The notes under the pieces were generated by a model. It saw nothing but the letters and a program-made list of their open reading frames with translations. It did no database searches and was not told the DNA's origin. A stretch of 64,000 nt of DNA, from assembly GCF_009796285.1 (NCBI RefSeq), contig NZ_CP047020.1, forward strand, positions 2,728,001 through 2,792,000, in the 5' to 3' direction. The stretch comes from Streptomyces broussonetiae (GTDB lineage: Bacteria; Actinomycetota; Actinomycetes; Streptomycetales; Streptomycetaceae). Of this stretch, positions 1 to 9,700 are shown piece after piece; within the stretch, counting starts at the first letter, position 1; the number at the start of each line of letters is the position of its first letter. The position numbers were made by a program, and so were the translations under genes.

Positions 1-1896
1 CGAGCCGAAATGCTTGATGAGCGCCTGTTTGCGGGTATCGCCGAGGCCGGGGACGTCGTCCAGGGGGCCGGCGCGGAAGCGCTTGGCCCGCTTGGTGCGC
101 TGGTAGGTGATCGCGAAGCGGTGGGCCTCGTCACGCACGCGCTGGAGCAGATAGAGGCCCTCGCTGGTACGCGGCAGGACCACCGGGTCGTCCTCGCCGG
201 GCACCCAGACCTCCTCCAGACGCTTGGCGAGGCCGCAGACGGCGATGTCGTCGATGCCCAGCTCGTCCAGGGCGCGCCGGGCCGCCGCGACCTGCGGCTG
301 GCCGCCGTCGACCACGACCAGCTGCGGCGGGTAGGCGAACTTCCTCGGACGGCCGTCGTCGTCCTTGAGGGAGCTGGTGATCTCGTCCGTGCCGTTGAGG
401 ACGGACTCGCCGCCCGTGGGGACGGACTCACCGTCTGGGAGGACGGACTCACCGCCTGTGATGGTGTCCCCGCCGTCGGCCCACTCCCCCGTCTTCTCCT
501 TCTCGGCGAGATAGCGCCTGAATCGGCGGCTGATCACCTCGTGCATGGAGCGGACGTCGTCCTGTCCCGCGAAGCCCTTGATCTGGAAGCGGCGGTACTC
601 GCTCTTGCGCTGCAGGCCGTCCTCGAAGACGACCATGGAGGCGACCACGTCGTCCCCCTGGAGGTGGGAGATGTCGTAGCACTCGATCCTGAGCGGGGCG
701 CTGTCCAGCTCGAGGGCCTCGGCGATCTCCTCCAGGGCGCGCGAGCGCGTGGTCAGGTCGGAGGCCCGCTTGGTCTTGTGCAGGGCGAGGGCCTGCTGGG
801 CGTTGCGCTGCACGGTCTCCATGAGCGCCTTCTTGTCGCCGCGCTGCGGGATGCGCAGCGACATGTTCGCGCCACGGCGGCCGGTCAGCCACTCCTGGAC
901 CGGCTCGACCGGCTCGGGCAGGGCCGGGACCAGGACCTCCTTGGGGACCGCGTCTCCGGTCTCCTCGCCGTACAGCTGCTGGAGCGCGTGCTCGACCAGC
1001 GCTCCGGTGGTGACGTCCTCGACCTTGTCGGTCACCCAGCCGCGCTGGCCGCGCACCCGGCCGCCGCGCACGTGGAAGATCTGGACGGCCGCCTCCAGCT
1101 CGTCCTCGGCGACGGCGATGAGGTCGGCGTCGGTCGCGTCGGCCAGCACGACCGCGTTCTTCTCCATGGCCTTCTTCAGGGCCTCGATGTCGTCGCGCAG
1201 CCGGGCGGCCCGCTCGTACTCCATGTCCTCGGCCGCCGTCGTCATCTGCTTCTCCAGACGGCGGAGGTAGGCGCCGGTACGGCCGGCCATGAAGTCGCAG
1301 AACTCCTCGGCCAGCTCCTGGTGCTCCTCGGGGCTGATCCGGCCGACGCAGGGGGCCGAGCACTTGCCGATGTAGCCGAGCAGGCAGGGGCGGCCGGTGC
1401 GGGCGGCGTTCTTGAACACACCGGCCGAGCAGGTGCGCACCGGGAAGACGCGCAGCAGCAGGTCGACGGTGTCCCGGATGGCCCAGGCGTGCCCGTACGG
1501 CCCGAAATACCGCACGCCCTTCTTCTTGTGACCGCGCATCACCTGCACGCGCGGGAACTCCTCGTTCATCGTCACGGCGAGGTAGGGGTAGCTCTTGTCG
1601 TCGCGGTACTTGACGTTGAACCGGGGGTCGTACTCCTTGATCCAGGAGTACTCCAGCTGGAGCGCCTCGACCTCCGTGGACACCACGGTCCACTCCACGG
1701 ACGCGGCGGTGGTCACCATCGTCCGGGTGCGCGGGTGCAGGTTCGCCAGGTCCTGGAAGTAGTTCGCCAGGCGCTGGCGCAGGCTCTTCGCCTTTCCGAC
1801 GTAGATCACCCGGCGGTGCTCGTCACGGAACCTGTACACCCCCGGAGAGTCCGGGATCTCACCCGGCCTGGGGCGGTAGCTGGAGGGGTCGGCCAT
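1..1896 (-). CDS. uvrC: UvrABC system protein C, 3' end outside the window
   Basis: Nucleotide excision repair nuclease that makes both incisions once UvrA/UvrB has marked a lesion. The 632 codons seen start with ATG ([17 protein letters not shown]). The GIY-YIG nuclease domain comes first (GVYRFRD near residue 18, YVGKAK near 32), then the UVR motif that binds UvrB ([20 protein letters not shown], about residues 212-231), the RNase H-like endonuclease ([12 protein letters not shown]) and the beginning of the helix-hairpin-helix region ([19 protein letters not shown]) at the window edge. Between the endonuclease motifs sits a Gly/Ser-rich insertion with three GESV repeats (about residues 472-498). 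The gene starts 7 nt after the -10 of a DNA-damage promoter, so its mRNA may be leaderless. Confidence 0.97.
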   Translation of the reverse strand, partial: MADPSSYRPRPGEIPDSPGVYRFRDEHRRVIYVGKAKSLRQRLANYFQDLANLHPRTRTMVTTAASVEWTVVSTEVEALQLEYSWIKEYDPRFNVKYRDDKSYPYLAVTMNEEFPRVQVMRGHKKKGVRYFGPYGHAWAIRDTVDLLLRVFPVRTCSAGVFKNAARTGRPCLLGYIGKCSAPCVGRISPEEHQELAEEFCDFMAGRTGAYLRRLEKQMTTAAEDMEYERAARLRDDIEALKKAMEKNAVVLADATDADLIAVAEDELEAAVQIFHVRGGRVRGQRGWVTDKVEDVTTGALVEHALQQLYGEETGDAVPKEVLVPALPEPVEPVQEWLTGRRGANMSLRIPQRGDKKALMETVQRNAQQALALHKTKRASDLTTRSRALEEIAEALELDSAPLRIECYDISHLQGDDVVASMVVFEDGLQRKSEYRRFQIKGFAGQDDVRSMHEVISRRFRRYLAEKEKTGEWADGGDTITGGESVLPDGESVPTGGESVLNGTDEITSSLKDDDGRPRKFAYPPQLVVVDGGQPQVAAARRALDELGIDDIAVCGLAKRLEEVWVPGEDDPVVLPRTSEGLYLLQRVRDEAHRFAITYQRTKRAKRFRAGPLDDVPGLGDTRKQALIKHFGS

Positions 1897-1903
1897 GTCT
1901 CAC

Positions 1904-1926
1904 ACCCTACTGGCGAGCACCGACAC
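1904..1926 (-). promoter_or_regulatory. RecA-NDp (PafBC-type) DNA-damage promoter of uvrC
   Basis: On the minus strand the sequence reads gTGTCGGTG, 8 bp, TAGGGT. It matches the LexA-independent damage promoter consensus TTGTCRGTG-N8-TAnnnT at all but the first position. The -10 lies 7 nt before the uvrC ATG, which fits a leaderless transcript. Confidence 0.7.
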
Positions 1927-1989
1927 CGCGTCGGGCCTGTGGACAACGCCCGCGCCGTCCCGCCCAGCAGCGGGAGTCCTTCCTCCAGA

Positions 1990-2325
1990 CGGGCCGGCGC
2001 CTCCTGCCCGGCGGCCGGGTGGTCCACGTCCGGGTCCCTCGCCCGGTCGGGGGCCACGGCGAGCATCACACCGAAGACGGCACCGGTGAACACCCGCACG
2101 GCCGGATCGGCCGCTTCACGTCCGGTTCGCCGAGCCGCCCGCTCGGACATGATCCGGATCGTCCGGCTGATGCTGTCCACACTCGCCGCCCACAGTTCCG
2201 GCACTTCGAGCACCGGAGTCCAGCGTTCGCGCCGCGCCAACAGCTCCTGGTGCGACATGGCTGCCGGCAGCTCCCGGATCACCCTGCGCTGCGCGGTCAG
2301 GGCCGACAGGACCGGAAGCCTGCGC
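1990..2325 (-). pseudogene. Remnant of a TetR-family regulator (C-terminal part only)
   Basis: The minus-strand frame reads LPVLSALTAQRRVIRELPAA, then SHQELLARRERWTPVLEVPE, ending ..RVFTGAVFGVMLAVAPDR. This is the amphipathic helical pattern of a TetR-family C-terminal ligand domain. The N-terminal helix-turn-helix is absent: upstream of about 2325 the frame is unrelated Pro/Arg-rich sequence, and downstream it runs into uvrC in the wrong frame. I read it as a decayed gene. It lies in the gene-poor interval 1897-2650; the rest of that interval (2330-2650) holds no gene or clear signal. The family call rests on pattern only. Confidence 0.45.
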
Positions 2326-2650
2326 CTGGGACAACGGGGAGGTCGGGAGGAGGTCCCGCTCGTCCACCACCTCGGTCACATCTCACTTCGGATCAGGCTC
2401 CTTGTTCCGGCTGGGCGAAGGGGTCGGAAGGGCAGGGAGGACCGGTCGACCGATGCCATGGCGGGTTCGGGGTGTTGTCGGGGTCTGGTCAACACGCTTC
2501 AATGCGGGGGAACTCGGGGCCGGGCACGCCCGTGTACGGGGCGCGGTGTGCTCAGTCAGGGGCGTCCACAGCGCCCACGGGGGTGGCCCCGCACACCAGC
2601 GCAGACGGTCTGACCAGCCGTAGCGACACCTCACAGAAAGGCGCCTCGGC

Positions 2651-3598
2651 ATGCGGCATGCCACCGAGCACGCGGACGTCCCCACCACGGAACTGGACAC
2701 GGCCCTGCGGGGCGGCCCCTTCCACGTGGCGCTGCGCGCTGCGATCGCCGCACGTGGGCTGCCGCTCCAGCGCGTCCAGCACCATCTGTCCCGGCACGGG
2801 GTCAAGGTCGGTGTGACCAGCCTGAGTTACTGGCAGCAGGGTGCTCGTCGCCCGCAGCGCCCCGAATCACTGCGGGCCGTGCGGGCGCTGGAGGAGATCC
2901 TCCAGTTGCCGGACGAGTCGCTGATCCGGCTGCTCGCCGAGTCCCAGGAGCACACGGCGACCGGCCAGTCGGCGGGCCACTCCTACCGCTCGCTGCTCGA
3001 AGCCTCGGACGTCCTGGACCGGCTCCGGGCGGACCTGGGCCGGTCCCCCGACGGCGGGCTGCACACCCTCGGCCACCACGAATACGTCCGGATCGGCGCC
3101 CGGCGCGAACTTGCGGCCCGCGAGGCCCACCACATCGTGCGGGCCCACCGCGACGGCGTCGACCGCTTCCTCGCCGTGCACCACGGCGACCCCGGCTGCC
3201 GCCCGCAGCACATCAGGGTGCGGGCGTTGGAGAACTGCCACGCCGGACGGGTCCGTTGGGACCAGGACACCGGGGTGCTGGTGGCCGAGCTGCTCTTCGG
3301 CACCCGGCTGCGCTCGGGCGACACCTTCCTCTTCCGCTACGGCGTCGAGGACGGCACGGCCGGCCCCTGCGGCGAATACCTCCACCGCTTCTGCTCCCCG
3401 GGCGGCCAGTACGCGCTCCAGGTGCGCTTCGACACGGCCGCACTCCCGGTCCGCTGCCACCGCTTCACCCAGCCCTCGGAGGCGGCGCCGCGCAGCGGCC
3501 GGCAGGCGCTGCCGTTCACCGGGCCGCACCACTGCGTCCACGTGGTCGAACCACGGATCCGGCCCGGCATCGTCGGCATCGCGTGGGACTGGGAGTGA
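2651..3598 (+). CDS. Helix-turn-helix domain protein of unknown function
   Basis: A 315-residue protein. The N-terminal third looks like an XRE-type helix-turn-helix (LRAAIAARGLPLQRVQHHLS.. TSLSYWQQGARRPQRPES, about residues 28-77), followed by a helix carrying ALEEILQLPDESLIRLL. The rest (about 110-315) is one globular domain rich in His and Cys (ENCHAGRVRWDQDTGVLVAE, GEYLHRFCSPGGQYALQVRF, GIVGIAWDWE) that I do not recognise. The ATG follows an AGAAAGG ribosome site by 9 nt. It is transcribed away from uvrC and converges on the Rieske gene. A transcriptional regulator is likely from the HTH; ligand and targets are unknown. Confidence 0.8.
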   Translation: MRHATEHADVPTTELDTALRGGPFHVALRAAIAARGLPLQRVQHHLSRHGVKVGVTSLSYWQQGARRPQRPESLRAVRALEEILQLPDESLIRLLAESQEHTATGQSAGHSYRSLLEASDVLDRLRADLGRSPDGGLHTLGHHEYVRIGARRELAAREAHHIVRAHRDGVDRFLAVHHGDPGCRPQHIRVRALENCHAGRVRWDQDTGVLVAELLFGTRLRSGDTFLFRYGVEDGTAGPCGEYLHRFCSPGGQYALQVRFDTAALPVRCHRFTQPSEAAPRSGRQALPFTGPHHCVHVVEPRIRPGIVGIAWDWE

Positions 3599-3657
3599 AG
3601 TCCCGCTCGGCTCATGCCCGTTGATGTCCACCAGGACGTTGCCGGCCTGCTGTCCGC

Positions 3658-4095
3658 TCAGGCGTCCGGCCCCGCGATGATCCTGCCGCCCGCCGCCTTC
3701 ACCGGCAGCTCGGCGAGGGGCTCGGTGGCCGGCTGCTGGACCACCTTGCCCGTCGTGGCGTCGAACTGACTGCCGTGGCAGGGGCAGATCAGGGTCGTCC
3801 CCTGCAACTTGTTGATGGGGCACCCCGCGTGCGTGCAGATCGTGCTGTACGCCTTCAGCGCGCCGCTCGTGTCTCGGCTGACGACCACGTTGTGCTCCCG
3901 GAAGAGCTTGGCGCCGCCTTTCGCGACCTCGCTCTCGGCGCCGAGATCGACCGGCGCGGTCGGGGTGGCCGCGGCGGAGGCACCGCCCGGCGCCGAGCAC
4001 GCGGCCAGGCCGAGCCCGGCGACCGGGACCACTGCGGCCCCTCGAAGAACGGTACGACGGCTCGCGGACGGTCGAGCGGGCATCTGGGACTCCAC
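3658..4095 (-). CDS. Rieske [2Fe-2S] lipoprotein, Tat-exported
   Basis: A 145-residue protein with a Tat-type leader (SRRTVLRGAAVVPVAGLGLA) ending in a lipobox (LAAC), so it is probably exported folded and anchored outside the membrane. The Rieske domain fills the C-terminal half, with both cluster-binding boxes intact: CTHAGC (one Cys and one His ligand) and CPCHGS. Length and layout match the small Streptomyces Rieske lipoproteins rather than the QcrA subunit of the cytochrome bc1 complex, which has three membrane helices. It is a single gene, converging with the HTH gene. Its electron-transfer partner is unknown. Confidence 0.9.
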   Translation of the reverse strand: MESQMPARPSASRRTVLRGAAVVPVAGLGLAACSAPGGASAAATPTAPVDLGAESEVAKGGAKLFREHNVVVSRDTSGALKAYSTICTHAGCPINKLQGTTLICPCHGSQFDATTGKVVQQPATEPLAELPVKAAGGRIIAGPDA

Positions 4096-4171
4096 TGGTC
4101 AAGGGCTCTGCAGGGCGACCATACCCGGGCAGAAGGACCGGCCCCGCGGCGGGGGCGGCAGCCGCGGAGGA

Positions 4172-4359
4172 GGACGGAGACCGGCTCCGGGCGAGGCGGG
4201 CAGGGACGGCAGCGCGGGACGGAGGCCGGCTCCGGGGCATGGGCAGGAACGGCGGCGCAGGACGGAAACCGACTCCGGGGAGCGGGCAGCACGGCGGCGC
4301 CGGACGGAAACCGACTCCGGAGGGTGGCGCCCACGGCGGAGGACGGAGACCCGCTCCAG
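4172..4359 (+). repeat. Array of five 19-bp direct repeats, 39-45 bp apart
   Basis: Near-identical copies of GGACGGARRCCGRCTCCGG begin at 4172, 4217, 4260, 4302 and 4341, with starts 45, 43, 42 and 39 bp apart and GC-rich linkers containing GGCGGCG. Each copy contains a loose inverted repeat (GGAG..CTCC). The array occupies the 474-bp gap between the Rieske gene and the LacI gene; no gene is seen in that gap. Confidence 0.75.
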
Positions 4360-4456
4360 GGGGCGCGCGGGGACGGCGGCGGAGATGGGGCAGGATGCGG
4401 GCGGCTGCGCGGCGGACCGGGCCCACGGGGCGGACGGCGTGGGCCGAAGCTGGCGA

Positions 4457-4482
4457 CGTAAACGTTTGCGCAAGCGTTTACG
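4457..4482 (+). promoter_or_regulatory. LacI-family operator, near-perfect 26-bp palindrome
   Basis: The palindrome is CGTAAACGTTTGC followed by GCAAGCGTTTACG, with one mismatch per arm, centred on TTGC|GCAA. This is the classic LacI/GalR-type operator shape. It lies 88 bp before the LacI-family start codon, so autoregulation of the regulator-kinase pair is the simplest reading. Confidence 0.85.
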
Positions 4483-4569
4483 CGAGGGTGGTCGATGAGA
4501 TACGTTCCCGGCCGGAGCCCCATCAGGGGGCGGCCGGACCCAGCCTCGTCGGCTCAGGAGGGGAACGCG

Positions 4570-5700
4570 ATGGCCACCATGGCGGACGTGGCTCGCAGCG
4601 CAGGCGTCTCCGTGGCGACCGTCTCCCACGTCCTCAACGGCACGCGCCCGGTGCTGCCCCACACCCGCCAGGCAGTACTGGACGCCATCGACACCCTCGG
4701 CTACACCCCCAACACCCTGGCCCGCTCCCTGGTGACCTCCCGCACCCGCTCCATCGGGCTCGCGGTGTCGGCGATCAGCAATCCGTACTTCACGGAGATC
4801 CTCCAGGGCGTCGAGGCCGCCGCTCTGGAGGCGGGGTACAGCCTGCTCATCGCCGATCCGCACGATGACCCCGGGCACGAACGCAAGGTCGCACAGCTCC
4901 TCCACGAGCGCCGGGTGGACGGCATGATCGTCGCCCCCTCGGCACATCCGCACGACCTTGTCGGCTACCTCCGCCGCCACCGCGTACCCACCGTCTTCCT
5001 GGACCGGGTGATCGAGGCGCACGTGCTGGACGGCACTTCGCCGGGCGGAGAAGGGGGCACCGCTACCGACGGGGGCATGCCCTGGTGCGACCAGGTCTGT
5101 ACCGAGAGCGCCGCACCGACCGCGCTTCTGGTCACCCATCTCGCCGCAGTGGGCCACCGCCGGATCGGCATGGTCGCCGGCCTGCCCGGGCTCAGCACCA
5201 CCGAGGAGCGCGTCTGCGGCTATCTGGACGGCCTCAGCAGTGCCGGTCTGGCGCACGACGAACGACTTGTCGTCTCCGGCAACTCCGAGTCCGCCGGCGC
5301 CGAGCAGGCCACGGCAACCCTGCTCGCGCTGCCCGACCCCCCTACGGCTCTCGTCACCGCCAACAACGCGATGACCATCGGCACCCTGCGCGCCCTGCAC
5401 CGGCAGGGCCTGTCCGTGCCGGACGACATCGCCCTGGGCTGCTTCGACGACTTCGCCTGGGCCGACCTGTTCTCGCCCCGGCTCACCGCCATTGCCCAGC
5501 CCAGCAGGGAGCTGGGCGCCCGGGCCGTCCGGGTCCTCCTGGACCGGCTGAGGGAGCCACGGCGACCGGCCCGGACGGTACGCCTGCCGTGCGCGCTCGT
5601 GCATCGCACATCCTGCGGCTGCCCCGAGCAGCCGGGCGGAGCCGGAAGACCCGAGCGCCCCGAACCATCCACCCTGTCCGAGAAGGGAACCGTCTCGTGA
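4570..5700 (+). CDS. LacI-family transcriptional regulator
   Basis: A 376-residue sugar-responsive repressor. The N-terminal HTH and hinge are canonical (MADVARSAGVSVATVSHVLN, with ARSLVTSRTRSIGLAVSAIS running into the periplasmic-binding-protein-like core). The core has an unusual insertion of about 25 residues after FLDRVIEAHVLDG (GGEGGTATDGGMPWCDQVC) before the ..HLAAVGHRRIGMVAG segment. The ATG at 4570 is preferred to an upstream ATG because AGGAGGGG precedes it. The stop overlaps the GTG of the kinase gene (GTGA), so the two are translationally coupled. The 26-bp palindrome upstream is the likely operator. The effector is probably the kinase substrate or product. Confidence 0.92.
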   Translation: MATMADVARSAGVSVATVSHVLNGTRPVLPHTRQAVLDAIDTLGYTPNTLARSLVTSRTRSIGLAVSAISNPYFTEILQGVEAAALEAGYSLLIADPHDDPGHERKVAQLLHERRVDGMIVAPSAHPHDLVGYLRRHRVPTVFLDRVIEAHVLDGTSPGGEGGTATDGGMPWCDQVCTESAAPTALLVTHLAAVGHRRIGMVAGLPGLSTTEERVCGYLDGLSSAGLAHDERLVVSGNSESAGAEQATATLLALPDPPTALVTANNAMTIGTLRALHRQGLSVPDDIALGCFDDFAWADLFSPRLTAIAQPSRELGARAVRVLLDRLREPRRPARTVRLPCALVHRTSCGCPEQPGGAGRPERPEPSTLSEKGTVS

Positions 5701-6608
5701 TCGTCGTCGCCGGTGAGGCACTGATCGACCTGGTACCGCAGGGCCCCGGTGCCCTCGCCGACCTGAAGCCGGCGCTCGGCGGCGGCCCGTACAACACCGC
5801 CGTGGCGCTGGGCCGGCTCGGCTCCCGCACCTCGTTCTGCTCGCGGACCTCGCACGACGCCTTCGGTGAGGCCCTGCTCGACGGGCTGCGGCGAGCAGGG
5901 ATCGATGTGTCGGGCGTACAGCGCGGGCCGGAGCCGACGACCCTCGCGGTGGCCACGCTCGACGCCGGCGGCTCCGCCGCCTACTCCTTCTATGTCGACG
6001 GCACCGCCGACCGTCTGTTCACCGCTCCCGCCGCCCTCCCCGCCGGCACGCGCGCGGTGTCCTTCGGTACCTGCTCGCTCGTCCTGGAACCGGGGGCGAG
6101 CGCGTATGAGGAGCTGATGCGCGCGGCGGCCGGGCAGGGACTGTTCACCGCGCTCGACCCCAACATCCGGGCGGGACTGATCCCGGACGCGGACGCCTAC
6201 CGGGCGCGTTTCAAGAGCTGGCTGCCCTCGGTGACCTTGCTGAAGCTCTCCGCGGAGGACGCGGAGTGGCTGGGTGGCACCCCGCGCGAGTGGCTGGCCT
6301 CGGGACCGTCGGCCGTCGTGGTGACCCGGGGCGAAGAGGGTCTGAGCGTGTTCACCCGGGACGGAGGGGAGCACTCCGTGCCCGGTGAGAAGGTCACCGT
6401 GGTGGACACCATCGGCGCCGGTGACACGGTGAACGCCGCCTTGCTGCACGGGCTGTCCGCACAGGACGTGCTGTCTGCGCAAGCGCTCGCCTCTCTCGGG
6501 GCGGAGGGCTGGACACGGCTGCTGCGCTTCGCGGCACGGGCTGCGGCGATCACCTGCTCGCGGGCAGGGGCGGAGCCTCCGTACGCAGCCGAGCTGGGTG
6601 AATGGTGA
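5697..6608 (+). CDS. PfkB-family carbohydrate kinase (fructokinase-like)
   Basis: A 303-residue cytosolic ribokinase-fold kinase that phosphorylates a sugar with ATP. Both PfkB signatures are present: an N-terminal glycine-rich substrate box (ALGGGPYNTAVALGRLG, about residues 28-44) and the C-terminal box with the catalytic Asp and anion hole (VVDTIGAGDTVNAALLHG, about residues 232-249). The GEALIDLVP start and SFYVDGTADRLF segment are typical of bacterial fructokinases. It shares a 4-bp overlap with the LacI gene and is presumably under the same operator. No transporter or glycosidase accompanies it, so the substrate cannot be fixed from context. Confidence 0.9.
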   Translation: MIVVAGEALIDLVPQGPGALADLKPALGGGPYNTAVALGRLGSRTSFCSRTSHDAFGEALLDGLRRAGIDVSGVQRGPEPTTLAVATLDAGGSAAYSFYVDGTADRLFTAPAALPAGTRAVSFGTCSLVLEPGASAYEELMRAAAGQGLFTALDPNIRAGLIPDADAYRARFKSWLPSVTLLKLSAEDAEWLGGTPREWLASGPSAVVVTRGEEGLSVFTRDGGEHSVPGEKVTVVDTIGAGDTVNAALLHGLSAQDVLSAQALASLGAEGWTRLLRFAARAAAITCSRAGAEPPYAAELGEW

Positions 6609-6707
6609 ACTGTCTTTCTTCCCTGTGCTGTTGACAAGGTGCAGCGGGGCCACGGAGTGCCCGGAGACTCGTCCGGCCGCTGAACCGGGCCGGCTGCTGG
6701 TGGAACG

Positions 6708-6749
6708 AGCGGCGCCCCGCGGGAAGTTCCCGCGGGGCGCCGCTTTTTT
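6708..6749. terminator. Bidirectional intrinsic terminator between the kinase and uvrA
   Basis: A perfect 18-bp inverted repeat (AGCGGCGCCCCGCGGGAA and its complement) with a 1-nt centre is followed by T6 on the plus strand. It lies between the kinase stop and the uvrA stop, so it can serve both convergent genes. Confidence 0.9.
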
Positions 6750-6758
6750 GATGTTGTG

Positions 6759-9700
6759 TCAGGCCTTGGGGGTCCGTGTCGCCTTCTTCGCCGCAGTGGC
6801 CTTCTTCGTGACCGCAGTGGCCTTCTTCGTGACCGCGGCGGCCTTCTTCGTGGCCGTGTTGTTGGCCTTGGCCGTCACCGTCTTCTTCGTCGCCGACTTG
6901 GCCGCTGCCGTCTTCCGGGCCGTGGTGGCGCGCGGTGCCTTCACCGGTTCCGCGTCGCTGACACGGTCGGCACCGAGGATCTCGCGCAGGAACTTGCCGG
7001 TGTGGCTGGCCGGAACCGCGGCCACCTCCTCGGGGGTGCCCTCTGCGACCACGAGGCCGCCGCCGGCGCCGCCCTCCGGGCCCATGTCCACGATCCAGTC
7101 GGCGGTCTTGATCACGTCGAGGTTGTGCTCGATGACGATGACCGTGTTGCCCTTGTCGACCAGACCGCCGAGGACCTGGAGCAGCTTGCTGATGTCCTCG
7201 AAGTGCAGACCGGTGGTCGGCTCGTCCAGGACGTAGACCGTGCGTCCGGTGGACCGCTTCTGCAGCTCGCTGGCCAGCTTCACCCGCTGGGCCTCACCGC
7301 CGGAGAGGGTCGTGGCGGACTGACCGAGACGGACGTAGCCGAGGCCGACGTCCTTCAGCGTCCTCAGGTGCCGGGAGATGCCCGGGACCGCCTCGAAGAA
7401 GTCGGTGGCCTCCTCGATCGGCATGTTCAGCACGTCGGCGATGGACTTGCCCTTGTAGTGGACCTCCAGGGTCTCCCGGTTGTACCGGGCGCCGTGGCAG
7501 ACCTCGCACGGGACGTAGACGTCCGGGAGGAAGTTCATCTCGATCTTGATCGTGCCGTCGCCCGCGCAGTTCTCGCAGCGGCCGCCCTTGACGTTGAAGG
7601 AGAAGCGGCCGGGTTGGTAGCCACGGACCTTCGCCTCGGTGGTCTCGGCGAACAGCTTGCGGATGTGGTCGAAGACGCCGGTGTACGTCGCCGGGTTGGA
7701 CCGCGGGGTCCGGCCGATCGGCGACTGGTCGACGTGCACGACCTTGTCGACCAGGTCGTCGCCGTCCACGCGCGTGTGCCGTCCCGGGACGTTCCGCGCG
7801 CCGTTCAGCTCGCGGGCCAGGTGCGTGTACAGGATGTCGTTGACCAGCGTCGACTTGCCGGAGCCCGACACACCCGTGACGGCCGTGAAGACACCCAGCG
7901 GGAAGGACACGTCGATGTCCTGCAGGTTGTTCTCGCGGGCGCCGTGGACGGTGAGCCGGCGGGACGGGTCGAGGGGGCGGCGGATGTCCGGCAGCGGGAT
8001 GGCCTTGCGGCCGGAGAGGTACGCGCCGGTCTGCGACTCGGTGTTTGCAAGCAGTTCCTTCAGGGAGCCGCTGTGCACGACCTTGCCGCCGTGCTCGCCC
8101 GCGCCGGGGCCGATGTCCACGACCCAGTCGGCGACCTTGATGGTGTCCTCGTCGTGCTCCACGACGATGAGCGTGTTACCCATGTCACGCAGCCGGACCA
8201 GGGTCTCGATCAGCCGGTGGTTGTCCCGCTGGTGCAGGCCGATGGACGGCTCGTCCAGCACGTACAGCACGCCGACGAGGCCGGATCCGATCTGGGTGGC
8301 CAGGCGGATGCGCTGGGCCTCGCCGCCGGAGAGGGTGCCGGCCGCGCGGTTGAGCGAGAGGTAGTCCAGGCCGACGTCGACCAGGAAGCGCAGCCGCTCG
8401 TTGACCTCCTTGAGCACCCTCTCGGCGATCTTCTTGTCGCGGGCGTTCAGCTTGAGCTCGCCCAGGAAGTCTGCGCAGTCGCTGATCGACATCGCGGAGA
8501 CCTCGGCGATCGACTTGTCCATGATCGTGACCGCGAGGACGATCGGCTTCAGGCGCGTGCCCTCACAGGAGGGGCAGGGCACCTCGCGCATATAGCCCTC
8601 GAAGCGCTCGCGGCTGGCGTCGCTCTCGGCCTCGCTGTGCCGCCGCTTGACGAACGGCACCGCGCCCTCGAAGGGCGTGGTGTACACGCGCTCTCGGCCG
8701 TAGCGGTTGCGGTAGCGCACCTCGATCTGGGTCTTGTGGCCGTAGAGCAGGGCCTTCTTCGCGCGCTGGGGCAGACCAGCGAACGGGATGTCCGTGCGGA
8801 ATCCGAGCGCGTCGGCGAGGGCGCCGATCAGACGGCCGAAGTAGTCCTTGGTGTGGCCGTGCGACCAGGGGTGGATGGCGCCCTCGTCCAGGGACTTGTC
8901 CGGGTCCGGGACGAGCAGCTCGGGGTCGACCTCCATGCGCGTGCCGATACCGGTGCACTCGGGGCAGGCACCGAAGGGCGAGTTGAAGGAGAAGGAGCGG
9001 GGCTCCAGCTCCTCGAAGGAGAGGTCGTCGTACGGGCAGTACAGGTGCTCCGAGTACATACGCTCGCGCTCGGGGTCGTCCTCCGGGAGGTCGACGAAGT
9101 CGAGTACGACCATGCCGCCGGACAGGCCGAGGGCGGTCTCCACGGAGTCGGTGAGGCGGCGCTTGGCGGAGTCCTTGACCGTGAGGCGGTCGATGACCAC
9201 CTCGATGGTGTGCTTCTCCTGCTTCTTCAACGTGGGCGGGGCGGAGAGCTGGATCGTCTCGCCGTCCACGCGCGCGCGGGAGTAGCCCTTGGTCTGGAGG
9301 TCGGCGAAGAGATCGACGAACTCGCCCTTGCGCTCGCGCACCAGCGGCGACAGCACCTGGAAACGGCTCCCCTCCGGGAGCTCCAGGACCTTGTCCACGA
9401 TGGCCTGCGGCGACTGGCGTGAGATCGGGCGTCCGCACTCGGGGCAGTGCGGCTTGCCGATGCGCGCGAAGAGCAGACGCAGGTAGTCGTAGACCTCGGT
9501 GATGGTGCCGACCGTCGAGCGCGGGTTGCGCGAGGTCGACTTCTGGTCGATGGAGACCGCCGGGGAGAGGCCCTCGATGAAGTCGACGTCCGGCTTGTCC
9601 ATCTGGCCGAGGAACTGCCGGGCGTACGAGGAGAGCGACTCCACGTAGCGGCGCTGGCCCTCCGCGAAGATCGTGTCGAAGGCCAGGGAGGACTTGCCCG

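Noticed and set aside
10..2613. An 867-codon plus-strand open frame opposite uvrC
   Set aside because: It is the antisense of uvrC: high GC leaves long open frames opposite real genes. The minus strand encodes clear UvrC motifs.
4172..4359. CRISPR array
   Set aside because: The 19-bp repeats are imperfect and the 20-26-bp linkers are similar GC-rich sequences, not unique spacers. No cas genes are present.
6756..9422. An 888-codon plus-strand open frame opposite uvrA
   Set aside because: Its protein is repetitive Val/Leu/Asp/His without family motifs, while the minus strand encodes complete UvrA.
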